Positions 14,863 through 23,840 of a stretch of 64,000 nt of DNA are shown here, in pieces. The stretch covers positions 868,001-932,000 of the forward strand of contig CAWJFT010000001.1 of NCBI GenBank assembly GCA_963842235.1, given 5' to 3'. Position 1 is the stretch's first letter. Each line of letters opens with the position of its first letter. Under the pieces are notes generated by a model that had not been told where the DNA came from, made no database searches, and saw only the letters and a list, made by a program, of their open reading frames with translations. This stretch comes from JACDAN01 sp963842235. Its GTDB lineage: Bacteria; Actinomycetota; Thermoleophilia; Gaiellales; Gaiellaceae. Both the position numbers and the translations under genes were made by a program.

Positions 14863-17380
14863 ATGCGCGCCACCGCCGAGCTTCGCGAAGGCTTCCTCCA
14901 GTTCTTCGAGTCGAAGGGCCATACCCGGCTGCCCTCGGCACCGCTGATTCCGCCGCCCGAGGACACTTCGACGCTGCTGATCAGCGCGGGCATGCAGCCG
15001 CTGAAGCCCTATTTCCTCGGCCAGAAGGAGCCGCCCGCGACGCTCCTCACCACCCACCAGAAGTGCTTCCGCACGACCGACATCGACGAGGTCGGCCTCG
15101 ACGGCTACCACCTCTCCTTCTTCGAGATGATGGGCAACTTCTCGATCGGCGAGTACTTCAAGGACGGCGCGGTCGAGCTCGCCTGGGAGTTCATGTTCGA
15201 GCACCTGAAGATCGATCGCGACCGCCTCTGGGTGAGCGTCTTCGCCGGGGATCCCGAGCTCGGCCTCGGGAGAGGACGAGGTCGCGATTGCCGCCTGGGA
15301 GAAGGTCGGCCTCGAACGCGAGCGGATCGTCGGCCTGCCGCGGACGGAGAACTTCTGGCAGGCGGGGGAGACAGGGCCGTGCGGGCCGTGCTCGGAGATG
15401 TACTTCGACCGCGGCGAGGCGCTGTCGTGCGGCCGGCCGACGTGTGGGCCGGGTTGCCCCTGCGAGCGCTACCTCGAGTTCTGGAACCTCGTGTTCATGG
15501 AGTTCGACCTGGGGGCCGACGGCACCCTCACGCCGCTCCCGAAGCCGGTCATCGACACCGGGCTGGGGCTCGAACGTACTGCGGCGATCCAGCAGGACGT
15601 GATCTCCGTCTACGAGACCGACGGCTACCAGGCGATCATGGACTGGATCGAGGCCGAGAGCGGTGTCGGCTGGCAGAGCTCCGAGAAGGCGACGAAGGCG
15701 CACCGGATCATCGCCGACCACGGCCGGGGGATGACCTTCCTCGTCGCCGACGGCGTCCTGCCGTCGAACGAGGGACGCGGCTACGTCCTGCGCCGGGTGA
15801 TCCGGCGAGCCGTCCAGCAGGCACGAGTCATCGGGCTCGCCGACCTGTGGCGGAGCTCCGACGTCGTCGCCGACCAGATGTCCCGGTGGTACCCGGAGCT
15901 CGACGAGAACCGTGAACGGGTTCGGGAGACGCTGAAAGAGGAGGAGGAGCGGTTCTCCGAGACGCTCGAGCGGGGAATGCGCCTCTTCGAGGAGATCGCG
16001 GCGGGCGACCGCATCTCCGGCGACGACGCGTTCCGTCTCCACGACACCTACGGCTTCCCGCTCGAGCTGACCCGCGAGCTGGCGGAGGAGCGCAGCCTCG
16101 CCGTCGACGAGGAGGAGTTCACGCGCTTGATGGCCGAGCAGCGCGCCCGGTCCCGACGCGGCGTGGCCGCGGAGACGATTGCGATCCGGGTCGACGAGAC
16201 GCGGCCCACGGAGTTCGTCGGCTACGAGCAGACGGAGGTCCTGACGGCGATCGTCGCCTACGCGGAGCTCGGCGACGGCACGTTCCAGGCCAAGCTCGAG
16301 CGCTCTCCGTTCTATCCAGAAGGCGGCGGCCAGGTCTCGGACGTCGGGTTCATCGAGCATGAGGAGACAGGCGCGCGGGCCGAAGTGCTCCGCGCGATCC
16401 GCGTCGGCGACGACCAGGTCCTGCACTTCAACGGCGAGGGGTTCCGCGAGGGCGATCGCGTCCGCGCCGTCGTTCCGTGGTCCGTGCGTTTCCCGACGAT
16501 GGCGAACCACACCGCCACGCATCTCCTCCACCAGGCGTTGAGGGACATCCTCGGCGACCACGTCAAGCAGGCCGGCTCGGCGGTCCGCCCGGACAAGCTG
16601 CGCTTCGACTTCACGCATCCGAAGGCGCTGACCGAGGAGGAGCGTGAGCGGGTCGAGCACGCCGTGAACGAGAAGGTGTTCCAGAACCACCCGGTGCGGG
16701 CCTTCGTCACGCCGATCGAGGAGGCGCGGCGGCTCGGGGCGATGATGCTCTTCGGCGAGAAGTACGGCGACGAAGTCCGGGTCGTCGAGATCGACGACTA
16801 CTCGCGCGAGCTCTGCGGGGGCACGCATGTCCGGTGGACGGCGGAGATCGGGCCGTTGGTGATCCTCTCCGAGAGCTCCGTCGGCTCCGGCGCGCGGCGC
16901 ATCGAGGCGGTCACCGCCGGCGAGGCCTGGGCATTGCTGCACGCTCGGGCCGAAGAAGCGGAGGAGCTCCGCGGAGAGGTGTTGGAGCTGCGGCGCGGCG
17001 CGGCCAAGCCCACGGCGCGCGCCGCCGAGACCGAGGTCATCTACAGGGACGAGTCCAATGGGATCGTCGTCGCCGAGGTCACGGCGGTGAAGGGCTCGGC
17101 GCTCAAGGACCTGTCCGACCAGATCCGCCAGTCGAAGAAGGCGTCGGTTGTGCTGCTCGGGTCTGTGGACGACGGTCGTGCGTACCTCGTCGTGAACGTA
17201 GACCCAAGCCTCGTCGAGCGCGGCGTCGATGCTGTGTCAGTTGCACGGGAGGCGGCGAAGAAGATTGCGGGCGGCGGGGGCGGACGCCCGGACCTCGCCG
17301 AGGCCGGAGGCAAGAATCCGGAGGGTTTGAGCGAAGCCTTCGAGGTGGCGAAGAGCGAGATCGCATCGGCTCTGCGGTGA
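14863..17380 (+). CDS. alaS: Alanyl-tRNA synthetase, interrupted by an apparent +1 frameshift
   Basis: Charges tRNA-Ala and edits Ser/Gly mischarging. Two frames must be joined: 14863-15270 encodes the start of the class II core (ATAELREGFLQFFESKGH, HHLSFFEMMGN-type motif), and from 15272 the other frame continues with EDEVAIAAWEKVGL, ETGPCGPCSEM and the rest. The editing domain shows HTATHLLHQ and CGGTHV, and the end has the DHHA1 GGGGG segment. Dropping one base near 15271 (CTCGGG-A-GAGGAC) restores an 838-residue protein of nearly normal length. An essential gene should not be broken, so a sequencing or assembly error is the simplest explanation. Confidence 0.9.
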
Positions 17381-17763
17381 AGGTGCTGGCGCTCGACTAC
17401 GGGGCCGCTCGAACCGGCGTCGCCGTCTCGGACCCGACCGGGACGCTCGCCCGCCCGCTGGGCGTCATCGAGCGTGCCGGCAGCGAGGACGGCCTCCGCG
17501 AGCTTGCCGAGCTCGTGCGATCGGAGGCTGTCGACCGCGTGGTCGTCGGTTTGCCGCTCACGCTCCGCGGGGAACGAGGCGAGCAGGCCGAAGAGACGGA
17601 GCGGTTCGCCGAGGCGCTCGCGGCGGCACTCGAGGTGCCGGTCGACCGCTTCGACGAACGCTTTACTACGACCCTTGCCGGGCCGGGCGCCGGAGAGGAT
17701 GCCCGGGCGGCGGCACACCTGCTGACGAGCTACCTGGAATGGTCGAAGAGCCGACGACACTGA
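17377..17763 (+). CDS. ruvX: Holliday junction resolvase-like RuvX/YqgF
   Basis: 128 residues from GTG 17377, which overlaps the alaS stop. RNase H-fold nuclease of the YqgF family, needed for pre-16S rRNA 5' maturation in other bacteria. Acidic and conserved motifs are present: LALDYGAARTGVAVSD at the N-terminus, VVVGLPLTLRGERGEQ, DERFTTTLA, and EDARAAAHLL. The alaS-ruvX-mltG-aroE order is the usual one in Gram-positive bacteria. Its end overlaps the mltG start by 25 bases. Confidence 0.93.
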   Translation: MKVLALDYGAARTGVAVSDPTGTLARPLGVIERAGSEDGLRELAELVRSEAVDRVVVGLPLTLRGERGEQAEETERFAEALAAALEVPVDRFDERFTTTLAGPGAGEDARAAAHLLTSYLEWSKSRRH

Positions 17764-18662
17764 CCCGGCCCCGGCGCCGATACCGGGCGAAGCCCTCGCG
17801 TCGGCGGCTGTTCGTCCGGCGCCTGGTTGCGCTGGGCTTCCTCCTCGCTCTGGTGGGCCTGCTCGCCGGATCCGCGTGGGCGCTCTGGGGCCGCGGCGAA
17901 GAGGCTGCCCCGCAGCCCACTGCGGCGCCTCCACCTCCGAAACCGTTGCGCATCATCTTCCCGGAAGGCTTTACGCGCACGGACATGGCGAAGAGGATCG
18001 GCGAGGTGAACCAGATCGCTCGGGAGAAGCGCAATGTCCGTCCTCGGCTCTCCCCGCAGCGCTACCTGGCGCTCACGGAGGCCTCCTCGAAGGTGCCGCC
18101 CGCCTTCCTGCGGCAGGGGCGACCGACGAACCTCGAGGGGTTCTTGTTTCCCGCGACATACGAGTTCACGAAGCGCACGACGACGCGGCAGCTCGTCAAT
18201 GACCAGCTGGCGGCGTTCAAGAAGAACTGGGCGCGCGTGAACATGCGCTACGCCCGAAGCAAGAACCTGACGCCGTACGACGTGCTGACCATCGCGTCGT
18301 TGATCGAGAAGGAGGTGGCGGTGGCCCGGGAGCGGCCGCTCGTCGCCGGGGTCATCTACAACCGGCTGAAGGCGGGCATGACGCTTGGGATCGACGCGAC
18401 GATCCGGTACGGGCTCGGCGTCCCGGCGACGGAGTCGCTGCGCGAGTCGCAGCTCAATGACCCGACGCCGTACAACACTCGGATCCATGCGGGGCTGCCG
18501 CCGACGCCGATCGCCAACCCTGGCCTGGCGTCGATCCAGGCCGCTGCGCATCCGGCCAAGGTCGACTACCTCTTCTTCGTCCGCAAGCCGGACAAGAAGC
18601 ACCACTTCTTTACGGCGTCCCAGCGCGAGTTCGACAACTACAAGAACGCCCACGGGTACTGA
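17739..18662 (+). CDS. mltG: Endolytic transglycosylase MltG (first copy)
   Basis: 307 residues. A basic N-terminus is followed by one membrane helix (about residues 27-48) and the extracytoplasmic YceG domain. The catalytic glutamate lies in TIASLIEKEVA, and family signatures DATIRYGLG, PYNTRIHAGLPPTPIANPG and HHFFTASQREF are all present. The enzyme cuts nascent glycan strands and sets their length. It sits in the canonical place between ruvX and aroE. A second, shorter copy is encoded at 29024-29833. Confidence 0.95.
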   Translation: MVEEPTTLTRPRRRYRAKPSRRRLFVRRLVALGFLLALVGLLAGSAWALWGRGEEAAPQPTAAPPPPKPLRIIFPEGFTRTDMAKRIGEVNQIAREKRNVRPRLSPQRYLALTEASSKVPPAFLRQGRPTNLEGFLFPATYEFTKRTTTRQLVNDQLAAFKKNWARVNMRYARSKNLTPYDVLTIASLIEKEVAVARERPLVAGVIYNRLKAGMTLGIDATIRYGLGVPATESLRESQLNDPTPYNTRIHAGLPPTPIANPGLASIQAAAHPAKVDYLFFVRKPDKKHHFFTASQREFDNYKNAHGY

Positions 18663-19318
18663 TGCCGCGAGTCGTGCTGATCGGCTCGCCGGTCGCTCAC
18701 TCGCTCTCGCCGCAGATGCAGAACGCGGCATTCGCGGCGCGCGGGCTGGACTGGACCTACGAGGCGCTCGATGTGGCGCCGGAGGACCTTGAAGGCGTCG
18801 TTCGCGGGCTCGAGACGGGCGCGAATATCACGGCGCCCTACAAGCTCGAGGTCGCCCGGTTGCTCGGCTCGGAGCATCCGTCGGTGAACACGCTCGTCGT
18901 GCGCCACGGCGAGGTCGAGGCCTACTCCACCGATGCGGCGATCGTGGAAGGGCTCGAGCTCGAGCGGCCCGCGATCATCGGCGACGGTGGGGCAGCGGCC
19001 GCCTTCAGGCAGGCGCTCCCCGGCGCGCGCGTCTTCTCGCGGCGGGGTGAGTGGCCTCCCGACGTGGCGGAATGTGACCTCGTGATCAACGCAACGCCGG
19101 TGCGGGACCAGGTGCTCGTCGAGCTTGGTGCAGGCCAGACGCTCGTCGACCTGCCCTATCCGGGCTCGGCCACGGCGGACGCCGCGCGGGCGGGCGGCGC
19201 GCGTGTCCTCGACGGGCTCGAGGTGCTCGTTGCCCAGGGTGCTGCCTCGTTCGAGCTCTGGACCGGCGTGCCCGCTCCGGTCGAGGTCATGCGGCGCGCC
19301 GTAGGCTTGCCCGCGTGA
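18662..19318 (+). CDS. aroE: Shikimate dehydrogenase, short and divergent
   Basis: NADPH-dependent reduction of 3-dehydroshikimate. Only 218 residues against about 270 usually. Shikimate-binding SPVAHSLSPQMQNAAF, the catalytic lysine in ANITAPYKLEV, and the aspartate in YSTDAAIVEGL (where NTDG is typical) are retained; the dinucleotide loop is GDGGAAAAF and the NATP motif is NATPVRD. The loss of several loops and of the usual NTDG asparagine makes it a divergent member, but its position ahead of aroC supports the function. It begins at ATG 18662, overlapping the mltG stop, and its end overlaps aroC. Confidence 0.85.
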   Translation: MPRVVLIGSPVAHSLSPQMQNAAFAARGLDWTYEALDVAPEDLEGVVRGLETGANITAPYKLEVARLLGSEHPSVNTLVVRHGEVEAYSTDAAIVEGLELERPAIIGDGGAAAAFRQALPGARVFSRRGEWPPDVAECDLVINATPVRDQVLVELGAGQTLVDLPYPGSATADAARAGGARVLDGLEVLVAQGAASFELWTGVPAPVEVMRRAVGLPA

Positions 19319-20370
19319 AGCTGACGACCGCAGGCGAATCTCACGGCCCGGCGCTCGTGGGGATCCTGACGGGGCTGCCCGCCGGCCTTGTCCTCGATCG
19401 CGACGCGATCGACGCCGACCTCGCTCGCCGTCAGCAGGGCTATGGGCGCAGCCCTCGCCAGCAGATCGAGCAGGACCGGGTGGACGTCCTGGCCGGGCTC
19501 CGGCATGGACGCACGCTCGGCACGCCGCTTGCCTTCGTTGTCCAGAACCGGGATCACAAGAACTGGACGTGGGGGATGGACCCGTGGCCGCCCGAGGGCG
19601 AGCCCGAAGGCAAGGGCACGAAGCCGGTCACACTGCCGCGGCCGGGCCATGCCGACCTCGCCGGCACGCTGAAGTACGGCCACGCCGATGTCAGGGACAC
19701 GCTGGAACGGGCAAGCGCCCGCCAGACGGCCATCACGGTTGCGGCCGGCGCCGTCGCCAAGGCGCTCCTGGCCGAGATCGGCGTCGAAGTGGCGGGATCC
19801 GTCGTCGAGATGGGCGACGTCGACGAGGCCCGCGCCGAGCGGGACACCGTGGGCGGCGTCGTCGAGGTGCGGACACGTGGAGTCCCGCCCGGGCTCGGTT
19901 CGTATGCGACGAAGGAGCAGCGGCTCGACGCTCGGCTCGCTGCGGCGCTGATGGGGATCCAGGCCGTCAAGGGGGTTGAGATCGGCGAGGGCTTCTCGCT
20001 CGCGAACCTTCGCGGCTCGCAGGCGCACGACGAGATCCTTCCGGGGCTCCGACGCGAGACGAACCGTGCCGGCGGGATCGAGGGCGGCGTCTCGAACGGG
20101 GAGGAGATCGTCGCCCGCGCGGCGATGAAGCCCCTTCCGACGCTCATGCGGCCCCTTCGCTCGGTCGACATCGAGAGCGGCGAGCCCGGGGAGGCGCTGG
20201 TCGAGCGCAGCGACACCGCCGCGGTCGAGGCGCTTTCCGTCGTCGCCGAGGCGTCAGTTGCCTTCGAGCTTGCCCGCGCCGCCCGGGAGAAGTTCGGCGG
20301 CGATTCCGTCGACGATTTCGTCGCCGCCCACCGCGCCTATCTCGAGCGCATCCCGTGGCAACCGCGGTAG
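19315..20370 (+). CDS. aroC: Chorismate synthase
   Basis: Last step of the shikimate pathway, an anti-1,4 elimination of phosphate from EPSP that needs reduced FMN. 351 residues from GTG 19315. Conserved features: GESHGPALVGILTG at the start, the basic QQGYGRSPRQQIEQD region, RPGHADLAGTLKYGHADVRDTLERASARQTA, and the C-terminal GDSVDDF. Part of aroE-aroC-aroKB-aroQ with overlapping reading frames throughout. No aroA appears in the window. Confidence 0.97.
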   Translation: MKLTTAGESHGPALVGILTGLPAGLVLDRDAIDADLARRQQGYGRSPRQQIEQDRVDVLAGLRHGRTLGTPLAFVVQNRDHKNWTWGMDPWPPEGEPEGKGTKPVTLPRPGHADLAGTLKYGHADVRDTLERASARQTAITVAAGAVAKALLAEIGVEVAGSVVEMGDVDEARAERDTVGGVVEVRTRGVPPGLGSYATKEQRLDARLAAALMGIQAVKGVEIGEGFSLANLRGSQAHDEILPGLRRETNRAGGIEGGVSNGEEIVARAAMKPLPTLMRPLRSVDIESGEPGEALVERSDTAAVEALSVVAEASVAFELARAAREKFGGDSVDDFVAAHRAYLERIPWQPR

Positions 20371-21674
20371 ACCGTCACATCGCGCTCATCGGGTTCATGG
20401 GCGCGGGGAAGTCGACCGTCGGGAAGCAGGTCGCCGTGCTCACCGGCCGGCCGTTCATCGACCTCGACGCGGAGATCGAGCGCCGCCACGGGCCGATCCC
20501 GAAGCTGTTCGAGCGGGGCGAGGAGGAGTTCCGGCGGCTGGAGACGGTCGTCGCCGCCGAGATGCTTGCTCGCTCGCCGTCGGTGATCGCGCTCGGCGGC
20601 GGAGCGTTCGAGGCGGCGCGATCCGATCGCGCGCTGACCGTCCTGCTCGACGTCGACGTCGAGACGGCGTGGGAGCGAAGCCGGGAGAGCGACCGACCGC
20701 TGGCCCAGGACGAACCGAGCTTCCGCGCGCTCTATGCCCAGCGCGACTATCGAGCCGTTGCGGATGCGGTCGCCGAGGATGCGGAGGGCGTCTTGCTCGC
20801 CGCGCTCGGGATCGAGTTCGCCGGGCGCCCTGAAGCCGATGCGCTAATCGCCGATCCCCGGGCACTGGAGCTCCATCCCATCCAGCTCGGCGACACCTAC
20901 ACCGCCGAGGGGAAGACCCTCGCGGAGGCCGCGCGGCTCTGGCGGGAGCTCAGGGTCGGCCGCGACGCGACGATCGCCGCCTACGGCGGTGGGACGACCA
21001 CCGACGTCGTCGGCTTCGTGGCTGCGACCTACATGCGCGGCGTCCGTTGGATCGCGCTGCCGACGACCCTCGTCGGCCAGGTCGACGCCGCGATCGGGGG
21101 CAAGACGGCGGTCGACCTGCCGGAGGGCAAGAACCTCGTCGGTGCGTTCCACTATCCGGATCGGGTGCTGATCGACCCGTCGCTGCTCGTGACGCTTCCC
21201 GAGGCCGAGCGCCGAAACGGGATGGCCGAGGTGATCAAGACCGGCCTGCTCGTCGGCCGACCGCTCTGGGAGCTGCCCGACGAGGAGATGATCCGGGCGT
21301 GCGCCGCCTTCAAGGCGGGCGTCTGCCTGATGGATCCCTTCGAGCAGAAGGGCCGTCGCGAGATCCTCAACCTCGGCCACACCTTCGGGCACGCGCTCGA
21401 GGCCGCCTCGGACTACCGCCTCGCGCACGGCGAGGCGGTCGCGTTGGGCTTGACCGCTGCTCTGCGGCTCTCGGGCCTGGAGATCCCCGAGGTCCTCGAA
21501 GTGCAGCCGGTCCGCGTCGACCGCGAGCGCGCGTGGGCCGCGCTCCAGCGCGACAAGAAGGCGCGCGAGGGCAGAATCCGGCTCGTGCTGCTCGAGGGGC
21601 TCGGCAAGCCGGTTGTTCGCGAGGCCGAGCCCGGCGAGGTTCGCGCCGCCCTCGACGAGCTGATCGTGGCCTGA
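20355..21674 (+). CDS. aroKB: Fused shikimate kinase / 3-dehydroquinate synthase
   Basis: 439 residues from GTG 20355. Residues 1-160 are shikimate kinase, with Walker A GFMGAGKST at 13-21, DLDAEIERRHG, and GGGAF for shikimate. Residues 165-439 are 3-dehydroquinate synthase: YGGGTTTDVVGFVAATYMRG, GQVDAAIGGKTAVDLPEGKN, AEVIKTG, and LNLGHTFGHALE for the zinc site. The synthase half lacks about 60 N-terminal residues of a free AroB (the first strands of its nucleotide-binding domain); it begins just before the AEGKTL segment. Fused AroKB proteins are known from other bacteria, for example Thermotoga. It joins steps 2 and 5 of the pathway in one chain. Confidence 0.93.
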   Translation: MATAVDRHIALIGFMGAGKSTVGKQVAVLTGRPFIDLDAEIERRHGPIPKLFERGEEEFRRLETVVAAEMLARSPSVIALGGGAFEAARSDRALTVLLDVDVETAWERSRESDRPLAQDEPSFRALYAQRDYRAVADAVAEDAEGVLLAALGIEFAGRPEADALIADPRALELHPIQLGDTYTAEGKTLAEAARLWRELRVGRDATIAAYGGGTTTDVVGFVAATYMRGVRWIALPTTLVGQVDAAIGGKTAVDLPEGKNLVGAFHYPDRVLIDPSLLVTLPEAERRNGMAEVIKTGLLVGRPLWELPDEEMIRACAAFKAGVCLMDPFEQKGRREILNLGHTFGHALEAASDYRLAHGEAVALGLTAALRLSGLEIPEVLEVQPVRVDRERAWAALQRDKKAREGRIRLVLLEGLGKPVVREAEPGEVRAALDELIVA

Positions 21675-22099
21675 TGCTCGTCGGCGTGCTCAACGGCGTG
21701 AACCTCAACCTGCTGGAGCAGCGCGATCCGGCCCTGTACGGCGGTCTTTCGCTTCCGCAGCTCGAGGAGCAGATCCGCGCCTGGGGCCAGGAGCTGGGCT
21801 GCGACGTCGTGTGCCGGCAGACGAACAGCGAGGGAGAGTACGTGGACTGGTGCCAGGAGCTCGGCCAGTCGTCGGACGGGCTCGTGGTGAACCCGGGCGC
21901 CTGGACGCACTACAGCTATGCGATCCACGACGCTCTGGAGGTCGCGCGCGGGCCGATCGTCGAGGTGCATCTCTCCGACATCGAGTCGCGGGAGCAGTGG
22001 CGGCGGAACTCGGTGATCGCCGACCTCGCCGCGCACCGCGTGATCGGCAAGGGGCCGGAGGGTTACAAGGAGGCACTGGAATTCCTGGCTCGCGGATAG
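21674..22099 (+). CDS. aroQ: Type II 3-dehydroquinate dehydratase
   Basis: 141 residues from ATG 21674, overlapping the aroKB stop. Type II enzymes are dodecamers that dehydrate 3-dehydroquinate. NGVNLNLLEQRDPALYGG holds the catalytic tyrosine; NSEGEYVDW, NPGAWTHYSYAIHDAL and VEVHLSDIESRE (catalytic histidine) follow, with small departures from the family consensus (NGVN for NGPN, NSEGE for NHEGE). It completes the shikimate cluster. A strong SD-like AAGGAGG inside its 3' end may serve the next gene. Confidence 0.95.
   Translation: MLVGVLNGVNLNLLEQRDPALYGGLSLPQLEEQIRAWGQELGCDVVCRQTNSEGEYVDWCQELGQSSDGLVVNPGAWTHYSYAIHDALEVARGPIVEVHLSDIESREQWRRNSVIADLAAHRVIGKGPEGYKEALEFLARG
22067..22073 (+). 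promoter_or_regulatory. Shine-Dalgarno for the M24 peptidase
   Basis: AAGGAGG within the aroQ 3' end, 7 bases ahead of the in-frame ATT at 22081. SD sequences are otherwise scarce in this window. Confidence 0.5.
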
Positions 22100-23121
22100 A
22101 ACGGCTTCGTGAGCTCCTCGAGGAGCCGCTGCTCGTCAGCGCTCCGGTGAACGTCCGGTACCTGACCGGGTTCGAGAGCACAAATGCCGTCGTTCTGGTC
22201 GAGCCCGGGCGCGTGCGGGTCTTCACCGACTTCCGCTATGCGGAGCGGGCCCGGGAGCTCGAGGGTGTCGAGTTCGAGGAGACGAAGCGCTACATCTACT
22301 CGGATCTGGCCGAGCGACTCCCGGAGCCGATCGCGTTCGAAGCCGATGCGCTCACCTACGCGAACTGGGAGCTCCTTCGCGCTGGCGGCGTCGATCTCGT
22401 GCCGCGGCGGGGTCTCATCGAGTCCCTTCGAGCGGTCAAGGATGGGGAGGAGCTGGACTCGATCCGGCGCGCGACTGAGGTCACGAATCGGACGTACGAG
22501 CGGCTGGCCGAAGAGCCGTTCGCCGGGCGGACGGAGAAGGACCTCGCCTGGCGGATGGAGCAGCTCTTCCACGAGGAGGGAGCCGACGGGCTTGCGTTTC
22601 CGATCGACATCGCGTCGGGGCCGAACGCGGCGAGTCCGCATGCGGTGTCAGGCGATCGCGTGGTGCAAGAGGGCGATCTGGTGATCGTGGACGCGGGCGC
22701 CGTGGTCGACGGCTACTGCTCGGACTGCACGCGCACGTTTGCCGTCGGCGAGGTCTCGGACTCACTTCGGGAGACGTACGAGGTCGTCCTGCTGGGCCAG
22801 CAGGCGGGGCTCGACGCTGTCCGCGCCGGAGTGTCCGGCCGGGACGCCGACACTGAGGCGCGCGCCGTGATCGCGGACGCCGGCTACGGAGAGAACTTCG
22901 GGCACGGCCTGGGGCATGGGGTCGGCCTGCTCGTCCACGAAGCGCCGGTGCTGCGGCCGGAGTCCGAGGACGTCTTGGCCGCGGGCAACGTCGTCACGGT
23001 CGAGCCGGGGATCTACCTGAGCGGCGTCGCGGGGGTCCGGATCGAGGACCTCGTGGTGGTCACGGACGACGGTTGCGACGTACTGACATCGTTTCCGAAA
23101 GACCTGATCTCCGTTCGCTAG
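22081..23121 (+). CDS. Xaa-Pro aminopeptidase (M24 family), unusual start codon
   Basis: About 346 residues. N-terminal creatinase-like domain (VNVRYLTGFESTNAVV) and a pita-bread metallopeptidase domain with metal ligands in VIVDAGAVVDGYCSDCTRTF, GHGLGHGVGLLVHE and VTVEPGIY. It removes an N-terminal residue preceding proline. The start is a problem: the frame has no ATG, GTG or TTG between GTG 21997, deep inside aroQ, and GTG 22147, which would cut into the first domain. An ATT at 22081 lies 7 bases after a perfect AAGGAGG (22067-22073), so I chose it; CTG or ATA a little later are alternatives. The order aroQ-M24 peptidase-efp is standard. Confidence 0.85.
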   Translation: MPGSRIERLRELLEEPLLVSAPVNVRYLTGFESTNAVVLVEPGRVRVFTDFRYAERARELEGVEFEETKRYIYSDLAERLPEPIAFEADALTYANWELLRAGGVDLVPRRGLIESLRAVKDGEELDSIRRATEVTNRTYERLAEEPFAGRTEKDLAWRMEQLFHEEGADGLAFPIDIASGPNAASPHAVSGDRVVQEGDLVIVDAGAVVDGYCSDCTRTFAVGEVSDSLRETYEVVLLGQQAGLDAVRAGVSGRDADTEARAVIADAGYGENFGHGLGHGVGLLVHEAPVLRPESEDVLAAGNVVTVEPGIYLSGVAGVRIEDLVVVTDDGCDVLTSFPKDLISVR

Positions 23122-23124
23122 ATT
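23119..23124 (+). promoter_or_regulatory. efp leaderless -10 box
   Basis: TAGATT overlapping the peptidase stop codon, 9 bases before GTG 23134. Confidence 0.55.
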
Positions 23125-23133
23125 GGCGCCGCC

Positions 23134-23700
23134 GTGGCCGAGACCGTCAGTACCAACCAGTTCAAGAACGGGATGCACATCGAGCTCGATAGCTCGGTCT
23201 GGCGCATCGTGGAGTTCCAGCACGTCAAGCCCGGAAAGGGCGGCGCCTTCGTCCGGACGAAGCTCAAGAACCTCGACTCTGGCGCCGTGGTCGACAAGAC
23301 GTTCCGGGCCGGGGAGAAGTTCCCCCGCGTGCACACGGAGACGAAGAACGCTCAGTACCTCTACGACTCGGGCGACGAGGTCGTCTTCATGGACGAGCAG
23401 AGCTACGAGCAGTTCAGCCTGTCCCGTGACTCCGTTTCCGACGCGCTCGACTATCTGGAGCCGTCGAGCACCGTGCAGATGCTGAACGTCGACGGCCGGC
23501 CGGCCGGAGTCCAGATGCCGGCGTCGGTCGAGCTGACGGTGGCCGAGACGGAGCCCGGCGTCCGAGGTGACACGGTCTCGAACGTGACGAAGCCGGCGAA
23601 GCTCGCGACGGGAGCCGTCGTCCAGGTGCCGCTCTTCGTCAACCAGGGCGACCGGATCAAGGTCGATCCCCGCGAAGGCCGCTACATCTCTCGGGCCTGA
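23134..23700 (+). CDS. efp: Elongation factor P
   Basis: Rescues ribosomes stalled on consecutive prolines. 188 residues, three beta-barrel domains; the functional tip is PGKGGAF with K35 and a straight PGKG sequence. The C-terminal domain ends in VNQGDRIKVDPREGRYISRA, as in other EF-P proteins. No epmA/epmB or other modification enzyme is nearby. The secreted protein at 34868 carries 19 prolines in a row, so this cell has at least one client that would need it. Confidence 0.96.
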   Translation: MAETVSTNQFKNGMHIELDSSVWRIVEFQHVKPGKGGAFVRTKLKNLDSGAVVDKTFRAGEKFPRVHTETKNAQYLYDSGDEVVFMDEQSYEQFSLSRDSVSDALDYLEPSSTVQMLNVDGRPAGVQMPASVELTVAETEPGVRGDTVSNVTKPAKLATGAVVQVPLFVNQGDRIKVDPREGRYISRA

Positions 23701-23840
23701 CCCTTCCACCCGTTGTCCTTGTGCCTGGCACCGGGACCCGGCCCGAGCGGACGGTCTCGGGGTTCAGCGGCCCGGCTCGAGCGGACTTGCCCTCCGGAGC
23801 GGACGCGCCGTTGAGAGCTGACCGGGCTACGCTTTTTCCG
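23701..23840. other. Spacer with short repeats
   Basis: 140 bases without a gene. It contains the palindrome GTGCCTGGCAC (23720-23730) and two near-identical copies of CCCGGCYCGAGCGGAC (near 23739 and 23779), reminiscent of REP-type dispersed repeats. The final bases carry the TACGCT promoter of the next gene. Confidence 0.4.
23828..23833 (+). promoter_or_regulatory. leaderless -10 box for the DUF1361 gene
   Basis: TACGCT followed by 7 bases and ATG 23841. It decides the start against an upstream in-frame GTG. Confidence 0.6.

Noticed and set aside
15255..15290. Programmed +1 frameshift in alaS
   Set aside because: No stop codon or slippery sequence at the junction and no known precedent in alaS; an indel in the assembly is simpler.
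23701..23840. Promoter or small gene in the spacer after efp
   Set aside because: Only short repeats and a palindrome are visible; no ORF with a plausible start.
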